Shown: positions 11,520-24,723, counted from the stretch's first letter. The stretch is 64,000 nt of DNA from Dolomedes plantarius (GCA_907164885.2 OU015500.1:55869159-55933158); one strand, 5' to 3'. The notes: generated from the letters alone by a model not told the origin. Numbers and translations are program-made.

Positions 11520-13519
11520 ATTTTTATATGAAATCAAACTACTTATATCATCAAATTTTGGACATGAATGCCGTCATAACGTGAGAGATATAAAATAAAT
11601 GAACTTCATTAAGTTCTTACGAATTCAGACAAATAGGTCGTACGTATCGAAATTTTACCGCCCTTAAAATGGCATGATTACTGTGAATGAAATCTTAATA
11701 AGCCTCACAGCTGGGTAGGCTGTTTTCAAGAAATTGAATGTCGATTGGGACAATAAATCAGAGATCCGTGTTTGTGCCAGAGACATTCATTTCTGAATAA
11801 TGCATCCCAGTACTTTGGATTAGGAGTTGTAACATTTAATTAGAATGAATTGAACTTATGAGGTTCAAAATGGTATGTGGTAATGAAAGTAAGTAATGAA
11901 CAGTCGATGTAGAAAAGCTTTAACATTCCTTTCCCACCGCATGTACTCGGGAAATATTCATAATGTAAAGTGATAAAATTAATGAAATTGAGGAATGCAG
12001 AAGTAAGAATGTTTTAATATTTGCTATGCAAACATAGTAATGTTATAGTCCAATTGTATTTTTGTATTATATTTATTGAAAATCGTTAACAAACATATGC
12101 CTTTATAATCAATTTCTATATCACTGATAAAAACAATACGCATTTATAAATCGGTTTTTCAGAAACAATTATACTAATGAATAAATTTACTACTCAGATA
12201 TTGACCATAAGGGTATCTGAAGTGTAATAATTAGTAGTTTTAAAGCCCTGTTAATCAGGATCACCGCTATCCATCTGTTCATTTTACTAGCAGTAAACTT
12301 AGACATAATCTTCTAAGTAATAGATATCTTAGGTCAGTCACTGTTCATTGACATCAAATTTATTTATCAGTTTCCAGTTGGATTTTATGTTCTTCATAAC
12401 GCGACAAAAATAAAATAAATTATCTTCATTAAGATCGTCTGAATTCAAACGAATGGGGGTGTACGTGTTGAAATTTTACCTCCCTAAAAATTGCATGATT
12501 TCTATAAATAAATTTTAATAAGACTCGCAGCTGGGTCGGCTGTTTTGAAGAAATTGAACGTTGATTTGACTATAAATCAGAGATCCGTGTCTGTGCCAGG
12601 GGCATTCATTTCTGTCTAACAAATCACGTACTATGGATTAGGAGTTCTAACACTTTATTACAATGAATTGAACTTATGAGGTTCAAAATGGTTTGTGGTA
12701 ATGAAAGTAAGTAATGAACAGTCGATGTAGAAAAGTGTTAACTTTTCTTTCAGATCACATCTACTCATAATATATAACTAATATATGCTTTCAGTAATGA
12801 AGGATTCTCCTTCATTACTCAAAGTCTTTTCAATATTTGCTACAACATATTGTAAAGACTTAAATCAAATTTGTCTCAAATACTTTTTCAATATTTGCTA
12901 TGCACATGTATAAATAGTAATGTTATTAGACAATTGCATTTTTTTATTTTATGTTTCGTTATATCCATGCACATGCATTTTAGATCCCTTTCTATAAAAT
13001 ATATTCCTTGAGAATCTCAGATAAAAAACAATACGCATTTTTAAATTCAGTTTTTCATAAATAATTCTACGAATGAATCAATTTCCTACCCAATTTCATT
13101 TGAAACAGACATTAACCATTATCCATCGATAGTTTTTGAAGTGTAATTAATAGTAGTTTTAAAGTCCTATTAATTAGGCTCAACATGATCTCTCTCTTCA
13201 TTTTTATAGCAGTCAAAGTTAGACTCAAACTTTAATTAATAGATTCCTTAGCTCAGACATTGCCCAAGCTTATAAAATTAATTGCATTTATATGTTACCA
13301 GCTAGGTATGTATTTTTCAGACTTTACATTTAGTTATTCACAGCTAACATGATCTATTTTTAAAGTGTTACATTTCTGTAATTTCTAACTTTGATTTCCA
13401 TTTAACTTTAAACTATTAATAAAACTATACAATGCATGTTTTGTTTTATTCTTGCAACAAACTTTCTCTTTAGATAAAGTCTCTAATGTTATAAAATTTA
13501 GGGCATTAAGTTATAAATA

Positions 13520-14206
13520 CGAGGATTGTAAATAAATTAGTAGCAACGTAACCAAGAAAGTCGTAGAACATCAGGCATGCACAAACAGGATATCGGAGGA
13601 GTGAAGACGAGCTGTAGTCGATGTGTAGATTGCATAAAACCGTCCATCTAGTAGAAGGGGTAGTTGTTGCGTGACGTTGAAGTGGACAGTGTCGTTTATA
13701 CCTCTCTAAATCATGTTTACAAAAAGTGATCAGCGGTCGGGGATTAAAATCGAGGTTGCCCGTGGCTACAACACCATCTGCGCCCGGCTATACGGCGCAA
13801 ACGTAAACGATTATTGCGGGACAATCTCCCCATCAGATTGCATTACAATGCTCGTTGTCATGTTGCACGACATGTAAATGATCTTTTGCGACGGTAGCCT
13901 TGGGAGGTGTTGGAACATGCTCCGTACTCACCTGACATGAGTCCTTGTGACTACGACCTCTTTCCTAAGTTGAAAGATCCCCTTCGAGGCATTCGGTTTC
14001 CTGACTGTGATCCGAGCATTAAGGCGCTCCGTCGCTGACATCAACACACAACACCTTGTCAACGGTATCCTACAGCTTCCTGACATCTGGCAAAAGGTAC
14101 AAGACTTTTATGGTGATTATATTGAAGGAATGTAATTTAATTTTCCTTGTACGTTCATTAAAAATGTTTTACGAGTATGTTGCCATTACTTTATTTACAA
14201 CCCTGG
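13520..14206 (+). mobile_element. mariner element with internal deletion
   Basis: The terminal repeats are inverted. The left starts CGAGGATTGTAAATAAATTA, and the right read backwards starts CCAGGGTTGTAAATAAAGTA. Both are flanked by TA (13518-13519 and 14207-14208). At 687 bp it is about half the usual 1.3 kb of mariner, because the middle of the transposase is missing. It is inserted in the right arm of the inverted duplication. Confidence 0.85.
13713..14135 (+). pseudogene. mariner transposase, internally deleted (DD34D type)
   Basis: Starts MFTKSDQRSGIKIEVARG (HTH beginning), then jumps to the C-terminal catalytic part. In a shifted frame one reads NARCHVARHVNDLL (normally preceded by the second catalytic Asp) and LEHAPYSPDMSPCDYDLFPKL, where the third Asp of the D,D34D triad lies. 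The HTH C-half and first catalytic Asp are deleted and further stops follow. It can only be a passive substrate for a transposase supplied elsewhere. Confidence 0.85.
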
Positions 14207-14515
14207 TATAAGCATCGTTGAAAAGTACATTGAGAAGTTTGAGTTGGTCTCATAAAATTTAGAGTATTCAAAGAGCCTCTGAAAAAAAAATGTGTGCATG
14301 TTTATCCCATTCCATTCCAATATCAGTCTGCAAGTACTGAATAGCCCTTTTTCTTTCATGTAATTTGGATATTTTGAGAGTCCTAACTTCTGCAGAATAA
14401 AATTGAATTAGTCTGTAAACTGAATATGAACAAATTGGTGAAGAGAAAGCTATTTTTTAACGTAAAAGTCCGATTTCCATATTCTTCAATCCAGTTTAAA
14501 AGCGACCTTCCGTTA

Positions 14516-16086
14516 TTAATTGTATGGAAAACTCGATATAAGAATACCTCAGCATTAGAACGCTGTTTGAGTTTTTGCTCCTGAAGCATCTGTGTATTCT
14601 ACGTAAAGTTATCTGGCGTACAAAAGTCCGTTGGGATATTAATTTATTAAAAACACTGGCTGTCTGAAAATTGATTTCCTTTTAAATTAATTCGCATGAA
14701 TCAGACCGTAAAACTACGTCCCCCATACAAAGTGAAGAGATAACATTTCATGAAAAATTTAGTGATTTTGAGACTCCAGTCTTTAACTGCACAGTTTTGA
14801 ATCGAGTTAGACATCGACCGAACTGTGAGCGAGCCAGTCTACTGCAGTAGGGTCTGCGGAATTGAATACCGTTGATATCGTATAAGTAATTTCGTAGTTG
14901 CCAATTAAATTTAGGTCCTAACTTTTCAGCTCTTATAGAGATGTTCCTCTAATAAACCAATAGACGTTAGACGTCCTGATATTCCACCCCTAAACTTGAC
15001 ACATTTTTACTGTAAGTCATTCACATATGTTCACTTGACATATTATCACTCCCTTATTAGCAAACATTTTTCTTAAGATAAAAGTTTAACTACGCAATGA
15101 TTTACTCCAGGTGAATACGCTGAATTCCAGTATACTTACATATCTAGCAGTATCTACTAATTTTTGAAAGGGATTTTGTTTTTGCTTTTTCTTGTCAAAT
15201 TTTATAACTTCCTGTACATTTCTGAAGGATTATGCTTAAGGTTTAGTCTAAAGTTCAATTTAGAAATTAGATGATTGGTAGAAATTAGAACATCAAAAAG
15301 TAGCTATTTTGAAATTGTGCTGTTTCTTGTGAAACTCTTAAATACATAATTTTATTACCATATAGGGAAGAGTATGATTTACCGAGTTTTGTAGTTTGAA
15401 GTCACTAAAGTTACGCAACTCCGTTTCCCCTTGCTTTTAAATCATTTTTGCAATAACATATGTAAATTCTACAATGGAATTATTTTCGCTATAACTCCTG
15501 GCAAATAATATCTCATACAACAGCTCACACGCCAATGCAAAAAGTTGTCCATATATGAAAAAAATTGACTAGCCAAGATTGTCTTCGTGCTCATTTCCAT
15601 GGTTTTCGATTGGCTGATTACCCTATTTCATGCCCTCCTGGATAAACTATTACAGATGCTCTCTTTGGCAAGCATTTTGCACTAGTTAGCATTACTGCAC
15701 TACTTGTTACTCGTAGTTCGATGGATATCTGCCAATAAACAGTCTTTTGAAAAATAAGAATATCCCTTACAAGAAATAAGACGTAAGTATTTTGTAATGT
15801 GTTTTAGGCTTCTATTCTTTAACATCGGTTTCGTGTCTGTATTTCGTATCGTTGTAAAGGGCCTGAAATTAATTTTTACTCTAAAAACTATCATTTTTTT
15901 AACATTTTAAAAGCTGTAAATATTTTAATTTTGCGTCAAAGAGCAAAATAAAAAGATTTAAATAGCATTAATAAATTGCTGATTCTATAGTCAGTTAATA
16001 ATGATCGTTCAACTTGAAACGTGTATAAGTGAGAGTCATTACAAAAAGTTATTTTTTCTTTTATTACGATTTTTAGTATCTATATA
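14516..16086. other. AT-rich intergenic DNA, nothing recognised
   Basis: Only short frames without recognisable domains and no clear repeat. Confidence 0.4.
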
Positions 16087-16273
16087 CAGTTGGTTCTCTG
16101 TTTAACGACTTTCAAGGGACCGGGAAAAATCGTCCTTAAGTAGAGATCGCCCTTAAACAGAATTTGTGAAAAAATAACATTTCCCATAACGTCCTAGAGG
16201 CCGGGACTGGGAAATATCGTCTTTAAATAGAGATCGTCGTTAAGTAGAGCGTCGTTAAACAGAGAACCAACTG
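16087..16273. mobile_element. 187-bp pogo/Tigger-like MITE
   Basis: The ends are inverted. The left begins CAGTTGGTTCTCTGTTTAAC, and the right read backwards is the same over at least 20 bases. TA lies on both sides (16085-16086 and 16274-16275). A sub-repeat with GGGACCGGG...AAATCGTC and its partner with CCGGGACTGGGAAATATCGTC lies inside. The CAG-starting ends and TA target fit the pogo branch of Tc1/mariner. There is no coding capacity. Confidence 0.85.
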
Positions 16274-18152
16274 TATAACATTTTTTAATATAACTATAGA
16301 AACACTAAGAGGGGTGAAATGTTGTATGTCTACTATGTCTTATAGCAGTGATATAAGTCCATCAAACGGATAAGATTTAGAACATTTTTGAATTAAGTTA
16401 TCACCTAAATAATTCTGAGATGATTGCATTGATAACTTCCTGCTCAATAGTTTGTCGGGCAAAATTTTGGAACCAAACTATAAAAGTGCTTTGCGGAACG
16501 TATCAGAATTTTCAATATGTTTAAAATAAAAACAGAGAAGTTTGAAACATTAATCTTTCTTTCCTGATACATATCACACATTTTTAGTTTTAGAATAACT
16601 CAGTCTGATGAACGATCACGTCAAAGTCTATAAATTTTATTTTCAGCCAAATTTAATTTTCCGACAAAATTAAATTCGGTTCTAGCCTGAAAAATTTTTA
16701 ACCTTTTTTGACACAAAATTTTCTCTCTATCAGGAAGTGCACATGTGAGTCTCTTTTCTCCTCCATCATTTATTTTCTTTTCCGTCCTGTTTCGATGCAT
16801 CCTTCATTTCGAAAATTTCTATTTTGACTTCGATTTCAGGCTTTACTCAAAAAAAAAAAGTGCTTCATTTTTTCCTCTTTTACTTTTTGCTAGCAGCGAT
16901 TCAAAAATGTCTTTTTTTATAAAATGAAATCGCTTTGGCTCTGATAACCTCGTTGGCGTTGGATGCGTTCTATATCCTTTAGTAGTGTAATCTTAGTCCT
17001 GATATGCATGAGATTTTAATCCGATCGAAAATTGTTTTTGGGAACGTAAACATTTGTTAGAAATATATTAAAGGTGGAATTTGCTGATGAAAACTAGTGC
17101 AAAATATTTGTATTTTAACGAAGTTGACGCTAAAAGTGGAAATCAAAATCTCAATATCGAAAGGAATGATTCTTATCAATGGTTCCGAGTATTCTCATGC
17201 AATTTGGGGATATTTTATAGCACATTGTTCTAACATAAATTTTGGATAACGAAAAAAAAATTATGTATTTACAATGAAATTAAGGATATAATAATAATTA
17301 TTTTTCTATCGTTTTCATCTATATTTCTAACATTTTTTTAGGATGTAGCGCAATAATGCTAATAAATAATAATATTTTGAAAACAAGAATATATTATCCC
17401 TTCTACGGTAACTTTCTTTTACTTCCCATTAAATAAATCTAATTTATTGTAAGCAAATAATATTTTTAATTGTGAATGCTTTAAAAAGTGTTTTTTTTTT
17501 GCACGCACGTCTGATTACTCATCACTTGTTTTGTAACTATTTTTTTTATTTCTTATTGAAAATACACAGCAAATTTTTTATAAGCAAATGAATATTTCTG
17601 CTGAGTGTGCTTGGAAACGGTTATTGCACAACAAGTTGAAAACATATTTGCTCATTATACTGTAAAAATCTTTGTATCGATATTCATCTGTTAAACTGCC
17701 TTTCCTCTATAAGTATTCTCTTTTTACTTATTTTGTATTTTTTGTAATTAATTTAGCATTTTAATTAGGGGTCTTTTAAACCCTTGTGCAAAAATCAATG
17801 AAAATATTTTTGCAAGTTGTTCCGATGAAACATTTTGTTAGTTAAGGAGATTTATCCTTTCTTTTAAAAAAATATTACCTGATGTGAATGAATAAATACT
17901 GATGTGTATTAAAATGGAAATGAATTATTACCTGATGTGCTATTCTCATTGTTAGTGTTTGGAAACTGTTCTACCCAAATCAGGCGAGACCGGTGTTTAT
18001 AATTGTAGTGATCATACCTTAGTTCCAACGTTTCTCATTGCTATCTTTTTTTTTTGTAGATTTATTTTCAATACCTTCTCACCAAACATTTCGAATGTCT
18101 ATTTTTAAAATCATGTAGTTTTAATGGGAATAGTTAGAAAATATTTTTGGTA
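16274..18152. other. AT-rich intergenic DNA, nothing recognised
   Basis: Homopolymer-rich sequence. No supportable gene or repeat. Confidence 0.4.
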
Positions 18153-18755
18153 CACAGAGTGCGTCAGAATGGACTCCCACATATCTGAATGCCATTTGTA
18201 ATTTAGTGGTGGCGGAAGGGCGGCATGGGAGCTACGGTATATTTTTTTAAATTGTGAGTAGACACCATGAGTTGGTCCGGTGACTATTGTGATTTCGGTA
18301 TCGAGACGTTCTTTAAGAAAAATTATTCTGTAACAGAGAATCGGTGGTCACTTAGCCTCGCGCTCTGTGGAAATGAAGTCGGTAGTGATTGAAAAATTAC
18401 CCTGCGATGGGTTTCAAACGTGAGATGTCTGCATTACAAATAAACCATGTGGTCATACTCGGAATACTAGAACACTTGAAAATGTGCAAAGAGTCCGGAA
18501 GTTTGTTATTCATGAGGAAGTATCTTCCATTGCCTCAGAGATGTCCAAAAAAGTGACAGAAAACTTTAGAGAACAGCTTCGGCATTTCCTCAAAAACAAC
18601 GGACGCCACCCGAAGGATGTTATTTCCAAAACCTAGTGGAGAAAAAAAACTAGATTGTAAGTACTTTTCTAAAAATAAAGCTTTTTTTGTAAATCGCTTC
18701 GTTCGTTATTTTTTATTACCAGTAGAAATGTGAGAATTTGTTCTGCCGCACCCTG
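18153..18755 (+). mobile_element. IS630/DUF4817-type DNA transposon, deletion derivative
   Basis: Imperfect inverted ends: left CACAGAGTGCGTCAGAA (18153-18169), right read backwards CAGGGTGCGGCAGAA, each next to TA. The 0.6-kb length, against well over 1 kb for a full element, shows that the centre is gone. The coding remnant is described separately. Confidence 0.6.
18267..18636 (+). pseudogene. DUF4817-type transposase, N- and C-terminal pieces only
   Basis: The start MSWSGDYCDFGIETFFKKN resembles the N-terminal HTH of DUF4817 transposases. It is followed in shifted frames by ITLRWVSNVR and a TLENVQRVRK segment, the linker after the HTH. The catalytic middle is missing. The last part, near 18540-18630, reads VTENFREQLRHFLKNNGRHP and then KDVIF, which resembles the C-terminal helix and end of this family. 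It has several stops and frameshifts. The family assignment is from recalled patterns, not from a search. Confidence 0.55.
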
Positions 18756-19089
18756 TAGGATAAAGTTCCTTTAAATTTTTTTAAAACCACGACTTGGTGT
18801 GTCTTTTCCCCAAGTGAGGTGGGGTAGAAAAAAATTCTTTCAAATTTTTTGTAAGATTAACAGTAATGAAATTTTTCCATATTATAGCTAATAAATAAAT
18901 CTCGATTAAGTGAAATTTCATTATTGCTCTTCATCGATACATTTACTAATTATATTTGACATGCATGATCTTGAAAGTTTTATTATTACGGGAACGGTGG
19001 ACGTTATTTTTTTTACTTTTTATCATAGAGATATGACATTTTGTACATATATACATTTCACCATAAGTATTTTGACGAATTAAATTAAT
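18756..19089. other. AT-rich intergenic DNA, nothing recognised
   Basis: No gene or repeat seen. Confidence 0.4.
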
Positions 19090-19800
19090 TCGCCCAATAA
19101 TTAATATACTTCCCAGCTCGAGTAGATGGATGTTTACGCCGCGCCGTTAAAGACCTGAGGGGAGTAATTCCCTTGCACAAGCAGCAGGTGGCGCCGCACC
19201 TAAAAGAGAGGAGTGGGTCGGACGGCGCCGTTCTGGCGCGGAGCTGACATTACAGGTGAATAACGAATTCGTTCGGCTCCACCAAAATTGATGATGCTAG
19301 TGGAGCCCCCAAAATGCAGAGATGAAATCTCAAACATCCAAGTGCCGAGGCCCGTGCAAATAAGGAGCCAGAAAAATAACATCACCGTTACAAGAGCCTA
19401 TGGGAAAATAGGCGCCAAGTTAAAATCCACGAGAGAGATTTTGAAAAAAGTTAGTTAGCTGTTAATTATCGATTCGAAATTCTCGAACTGAGAGGAGAAC
19501 GCAGGCTTGCGGTCGTGACTGAAATACGGGGACTGAGACCAAATAGGGCTCGTTTCGCAGACTTGTTAAGTCAACGGGGTTTTTTTTCGAGAAGAAAACT
19601 ATAAGCTACAGTTGGAAGGCTTGATTTTGGAAGATATCTCATGGCGATATTATCTATCATTATCATCCCGATCAAAGTTCCATTCCTCGTTGTCATCCGC
19701 TCTGCAGGAAAAGATAATCGAGGGCCCAGCCGGACTCGATAAGCTTCGTTAACCGAATTCCTCTGGGAACCCTTAGTAAAGAATTAATTTCACTTTATTA
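19090..19800. other. GC-richer, apparently unique island
   Basis: Base composition changes sharply from surrounding AT-rich DNA, with CpG-containing blocks such as GCCGCGCCG, GGCGCCGCACC and CGGACGGCGCCG. I see no match to any element elsewhere in the window and no microsatellites. Such an island is where a conserved promoter, 5' UTR or first exon would be expected. A candidate minus-strand coding segment (19200-19385) lies inside. Confidence 0.45.
19200..19385 (-). CDS. Possible first coding exon with a signal peptide
   Basis: A 61-codon minus-strand frame starting MMLFFWLLICTGLGTW. The hydrophobic core (residues 3-12) followed by small residues resembles a secretory signal peptide. The remainder contains SSLHFGGSTSIINFGG and ends near RPTPLF. 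A splice-acceptor-like CTATTTTCCCATAG lies about 15 bases upstream of the ATG on the minus strand, and GT dinucleotides that could be donors occur within and just after the frame (for example after TATTCACCT). No continuing exon was identified. It could equally be a chance frame. I do not assign a family. Confidence 0.2.
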   Translation of the reverse strand: MMLFFWLLICTGLGTWMFEISSLHFGGSTSIINFGGAERIRYSPVMSAPRQNGAVRPTPLF

Positions 19801-22800
19801 CAGGAGATCATCGATTCAATTCTGAAACCCTGAAACCCGTTACTTACTGTGCATCACCTCTTCAATTTTTCTCCAGCTGATTTACAAATAAATTAGTTAT
19901 TTTTTAATTTACTTGGCTGTGGTTTTGGTTGTTCGATTGCTACTTCAATCAATAAGCTACGGTATATAGAATACCTTAAAATGAATTTCCAGTCTTATAC
20001 AAATTTATGATTTAAAAAAAATGAAATTTATAAAAAAATTAAAATGCTCCTTGCTACATAATTTTTTAGATATATCCTCGATTTTGCATTTTAACCACTT
20101 AAAACAGTATTACTAACAAATATGTGTATCAGTTATTCAATCCCTTGAAGAGTTGCTTTTTGAGAGATTTTTTTTCTGAATCCCACCCCGATTTTCATCA
20201 AATTTTACCTTTTTAAAAATTATAAATTAAATTACATTACCTTAATGAAGTCGAATAGTAAAATGCATATCAGTTTCTTTGTAAAGAGTATCAAGATTCT
20301 TCCTTAACAATTTCATGAATTTTGAACAAAATTTAAGTAGCAAGGGAGGTTAAAAAAGATCTAAAAACCTTGAAAAATATGTTTTGAGAAAAACATATTT
20401 ATAGTTTATTACTACACTTACCTTTATTACTTACTTCGTAGATGCTTCATAAAAGATTTTTTAATTCAAAAAAATTTTGGTACTATTATCGTACAGAAAT
20501 ATATTTCTTTTTCAATAACACAATCAATATTACAATAAAAAAGATTTGCTCAAATAAATATCCACTGTCCCTTTAAAGTTTATTTGAAACAATAGTCTTT
20601 TGCAAGAGTATATTTCATTTTGCTATATCTCGCGGGAAGATGTATATTAGATGCAAATGACTATTAATTTCAGGAAGAAACCACGAAAAAAAAGTTTCTG
20701 TTTATATACACCAAGAGAATTTTAATGTACCCCAAGAGCAAAAATATGCATGCAATGCTTAAAGTTTTTCCAATCGTATGCTAGAATCCAAATAAGCACA
20801 ATATTCAAAGTAATTTTTAAGGAATGAAGAAAAGAAACTATTCAGTAGTAACTAAGAAGTGAGACAATTAGGATGTTAATAGACTACAATGGTGTTACAA
20901 GACGCATTACTATAGGTGTTATTCGACTATAACTAAAGATATTACTGCGAAATTAAGACATATATATTGGGAGTAAATAGTTTAATTCATATAAGCTTCC
21001 ATCGAAAGATAGTTTTGTGGAAATTGTTCATACAAAGAAATGGAGTTTATTAGCTGTGTCTATAAATAGCGATATTCAATAGTTTGAAATTCGTTTCCTA
21101 ATTGCTTGGGATGAAAATAATTATTTATTTCTTTGTAGAATAAAATATCTTTATCAAAACTTAATCTTCCTTGACTATAGTTAAAAATGCTGAGACTAAA
21201 AGGATAGCGTAAACTAAATAATTTGTATAGGATTCATAAAGGATGTAGCGGACGTACAACAACCAGACAGATTAAACATTAATGCTTTTTACGACGTTTA
21301 TAAATATTCGTTTTTTTAACATTTATTTTTAAATGTTAAATGTTTGCATTTCATCTCTTATGAGTCACTTTATTTTTCAAAATTATCGCTCAAAAGGTTA
21401 TTGTGTAAATTTTTACTATCCAACATTAGTTTTCTTAGTCATCATCAATTATCTCTTGTAATTATCTCATTGTCACTGCAAGAATACTTATAGTAATACA
21501 CCAGAATTTTTCCTACTAAAAAAATTTTTCTTAAATTGCGTTAAGAAAAGAAAGAAAACTCCTTTTTCTGGTTTCTGATAAAGTGTTGATCCATAGATTA
21601 GGAGCTCCTTAAGAAGTGTTAATTATGAAATCATAACATGCAAAGTACAAGGGTAAAGCATCTTTCACGATAGATAACATTTAAGGATTTTCTGGTGTCT
21701 AAATATTTAATATCTTTAATCCTATTTTTTGATAATTATTAAAATTATAGTTAATATTTTTAATGCTTAATTTTCTTAAAAATTTTATATTTAGCGTATC
21801 GTTATATACAAATAATCGTTCATATATAATATAAGAACTGCAATTCTATTCAACTTTTTTTAAATTCCAAATTACATGTTTAACTTTGATAGATGAAAGC
21901 TCACCTCAGTTTTATCCTCGTTTTCCCTTTTATGGGTAAGAAAGATTTTAAAAAATTTTTATCGTGAAATATAAACTTTCTGCCAGGACAATTTTAGGTT
22001 TAGGGGTTAAAAATATTATATTTTTGACTTTGAACCAAAATCATTTACAAAGTTTGACTAAAGCTGAAATAAGTAAAATGATACATAATTTTGCAGAAAT
22101 TACCAGGAGATACTTTTGGATTACATCATTATAGCAAAAGATTACGAGGAAAAATTCCATTCAGACGTAAATACAAATGTAAAGAAGGGAGAGCAGAGAC
22201 AGAACGTCATAAAATAATGTGTCTGGAAATGTTAATTATCTTAAACCCTTTTGGTGTTTATTATTAATTTCTAAAACTTCATTAGTATGTCTACAGAAGT
22301 AACTGTTCATAAATATGTTAATAACATTTCAGTTTTACAGCTTAGAAAGCAAAGTTACTTTTCTTTGGAATGCTACATCCCGAACCCTTTTAATTATTCG
22401 GAACCACTATAACGACGGAATGTATGCTACGTATATTCAAACGATATTTTATCATGTTTATAGAATTTTAATTATGTGTAGTTTAATTCAAATTGTATAT
22501 TTAATTCACTCATTTGTTCGAAGTTCTCCTATTTATTTCTGATTAAAATAAGTTTGTAATGATTAGCTAACTATGTGTCCTCTTTCCTTGGATTAGTTCT
22601 GCCTTTTGCGGTTATATCTATTCTTTTTAGGCTTCTTTCAGTCATTTTCTCAGACTTTTTTCAAATATTTTTAGTAAATTTGCAAACTGGAAACGCTACT
22701 TTTCATATATTCCACGTTTCTAATTAGTACTTCGTGTTTGTCTACTGTCTAAGGAGAATTATATTACTTCATATTTCGAATCTTTTGTTAGGTGGCATGA

Positions 22801-24025
22801 AATTAATTAATTAAAATAAGTTTTCCTACACAAATTCTCCTTCACATGCGCAGGTAAATTTGAAATTTCCTACACATGTGCAACTAATTAGACATTTTAG
22901 TCATAGTCTATATGTTTTGTGTCAAGGATTATTTCAGATACCACATTTTTGTTGAAGTTTATTTTCAGTACAAATGTTATTGCTACTGAAGAAAGTGTAT
23001 TAAACAATGCAGTGTCACCACCTTGTTTATACCACATCATATGCTAAATTTGAAGAACTGGAACATCCTTGTGATCCGAGTGTTGGAATTCTGCTCTGAG
23101 AGTGAGGAATCCCAACAAGAACCACTGAATGCATTCGTGTATACTCTGGGTATAGGCAAGATAAATCCGAAGGCTGGCAAGTCCCTCCATGCGGTATTTG
23201 GGTGTGAGTAGGGTACGAACCCCCCAATTATTGCTACTACCACGGGGTGCCCTTTCAAGATCGGTGAGAGGTGTCGATTTCTGTCGATCAATCTGTAAAA
23301 AAAGGGGGCTACTGAAGTATATGATGCAGTAAAGAACAGCAGAGCTTGATAAAAAAACACAGATGACTTGAAGGAAAGTTGAGTTAAAATAAAAAATCAG
23401 TTTATTCATAATCACGTTACTCTAACACAGCATTGGGTAATTTCCACAAACAGCCTGAAAGCGTAGGTAAGTCGAAATAATATAAAATGCACACCGTCAC
23501 AAAAATATACTCCTTTTTATACTTGGGTAGTTACGTAAAATTTACATAACGATTGAAGGAGCTAGTATCGATACACAATAAGAAATTAAATACAAAAACA
23601 TAAACCGGAGTTGTGACCTCACTCCTTCAAACTGACGTCATTCATACACGGTATGAAACAACATAGCTATGAGATGGGAAGTGTAAAGATCCGGATTACC
23701 AATAATTTCCCTAAGCGCTTGGTCCATTACAAACCGACAATAAAACTTGCGGAAATATAGGGTGAATATCAAGAGCCTGCCTCGGCAGAAAAAAATAGTG
23801 CTAAGACACCAAATTTCTGGTAAGCAGAAAACTTAAAGAGATATGAGAGAATACTACAAAATTAATTTATCATCTCATGAAAAAGACGAATACGAAATCA
23901 ATGCATCGCTGAGTAAGGTAGGGTTTTACTCGTCTCTTTCTCAGAAAAATTTCAAGTACTTTCTGAGGAATAAAAAGTCACAGAAAGGTTATACAGTACA
24001 AGACATGTAAAGGAAAAGGAATTAG

Positions 24026-24027
<2 letters not shown>
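19801..24027. other. Long AT-rich intergenic stretch
   Basis: No supportable gene in 4.2 kb. The segment 23010-23300 is less AT-rich, has overlapping frames on both strands, and contains GGGTACGAACC-like text that distantly recalls a SINE B box. I could not define ends or a family. The remainder has only short frames. Confidence 0.4.

Positions 24028-24118
<91 letters not shown>
24028..24118. repeat. (TA)n microsatellite, about 45 units
   Basis: Uninterrupted TA repeat of about 90 bp. Confidence 0.97.
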
Positions 24119-24119
<1 letters not shown>

Positions 24120-24723
24120 TAGTGGTTAGCCCGTCAAAAATGACGTCTTAATTTTAATTTTTATCAATTTACATCTGCAAAGTCAATATTATTTGTATAC
24201 TTAATAGCTTCTCCACATTCTTTTATTTAAATAATACACATTTTTAATTATTTAAAATTATGCAATATCAGCACTATTATGATCCATTTAAGATGCAATT
24301 TTTAAAATAAAAATAAAATAAGAACTCCACATAATAGCATCACTTTACTTAATTCTATTACATGTATTAATTATGAGATATTAAATTATGTGTGTTAACA
24401 GTCTGCTGCACGTATTCGGTTTAGCGATTCCTGAGTTTGTCTTGAAAGCCATTTACATTTCTGTTGATTGGCCTTACGACACTTTTTAGCAATGGTACTT
24501 ACTTTAACATTCATTTTAAATGTATTACATTGCGCTCTAAGTAAATTTTCCAGTAACGCTAAATATTAATACAAAAGCTTTAACTTAGTTGTTTCATAAT
24601 TTTAATTCATAAATGAACACACGCCAAATATAAACCATTGAGGTGTTCGGTATTTTTCATCTAAAGATGTTACAAGTTGAAAAATATTTTTATATACGTA
24701 TTCTGTTCGAGAGGAAAGTATAA
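24119..24723 (-). other. Possible Helitron-related fragment
   Basis: On the minus strand the left edge reads CGGGCTAACCACTAGTA next to the (TA)n tract, similar to the CTAGT end of the Helitron at 36505. Near 24390-24520 a minus frame reads KKCRKANQQKCKWLSRQTQE and then SLNRIRAADC. This resembles the Arg/Gln-rich N-terminal repeats often found in Helitron polyproteins of arthropods. Both signals are weak and there is no open gene. Confidence 0.3.

Larger units (their letters stand above)
11520..14515. repeat. Right arm of the large inverted duplication, with an internal tandem duplication
   Basis: This arm is the reverse-complement counterpart of 1-3440. It contains an internal two-copy tandem repeat. 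The block CAGCTGGGTAGGCTG at 11708 recurs as CAGCTGGGTCGGCTG at 12528, and the blocks AAACAATACGCATTT and GTAGTTTTAAAG recur with an offset growing to about 920 bp because of an insertion near 12790-12900. The left arm has only one copy, so the tandem duplication either followed the inversion or was lost on the left. A deleted mariner (13520-14206) was inserted later. No host gene is visible. Confidence 0.75.

Noticed and set aside
23027..23415. Overlapping minus-strand frames of 66-123 codons
   Set aside because: Several overlapping frames on both strands, no domain and no splice structure. More likely part of an unclassified repeat.
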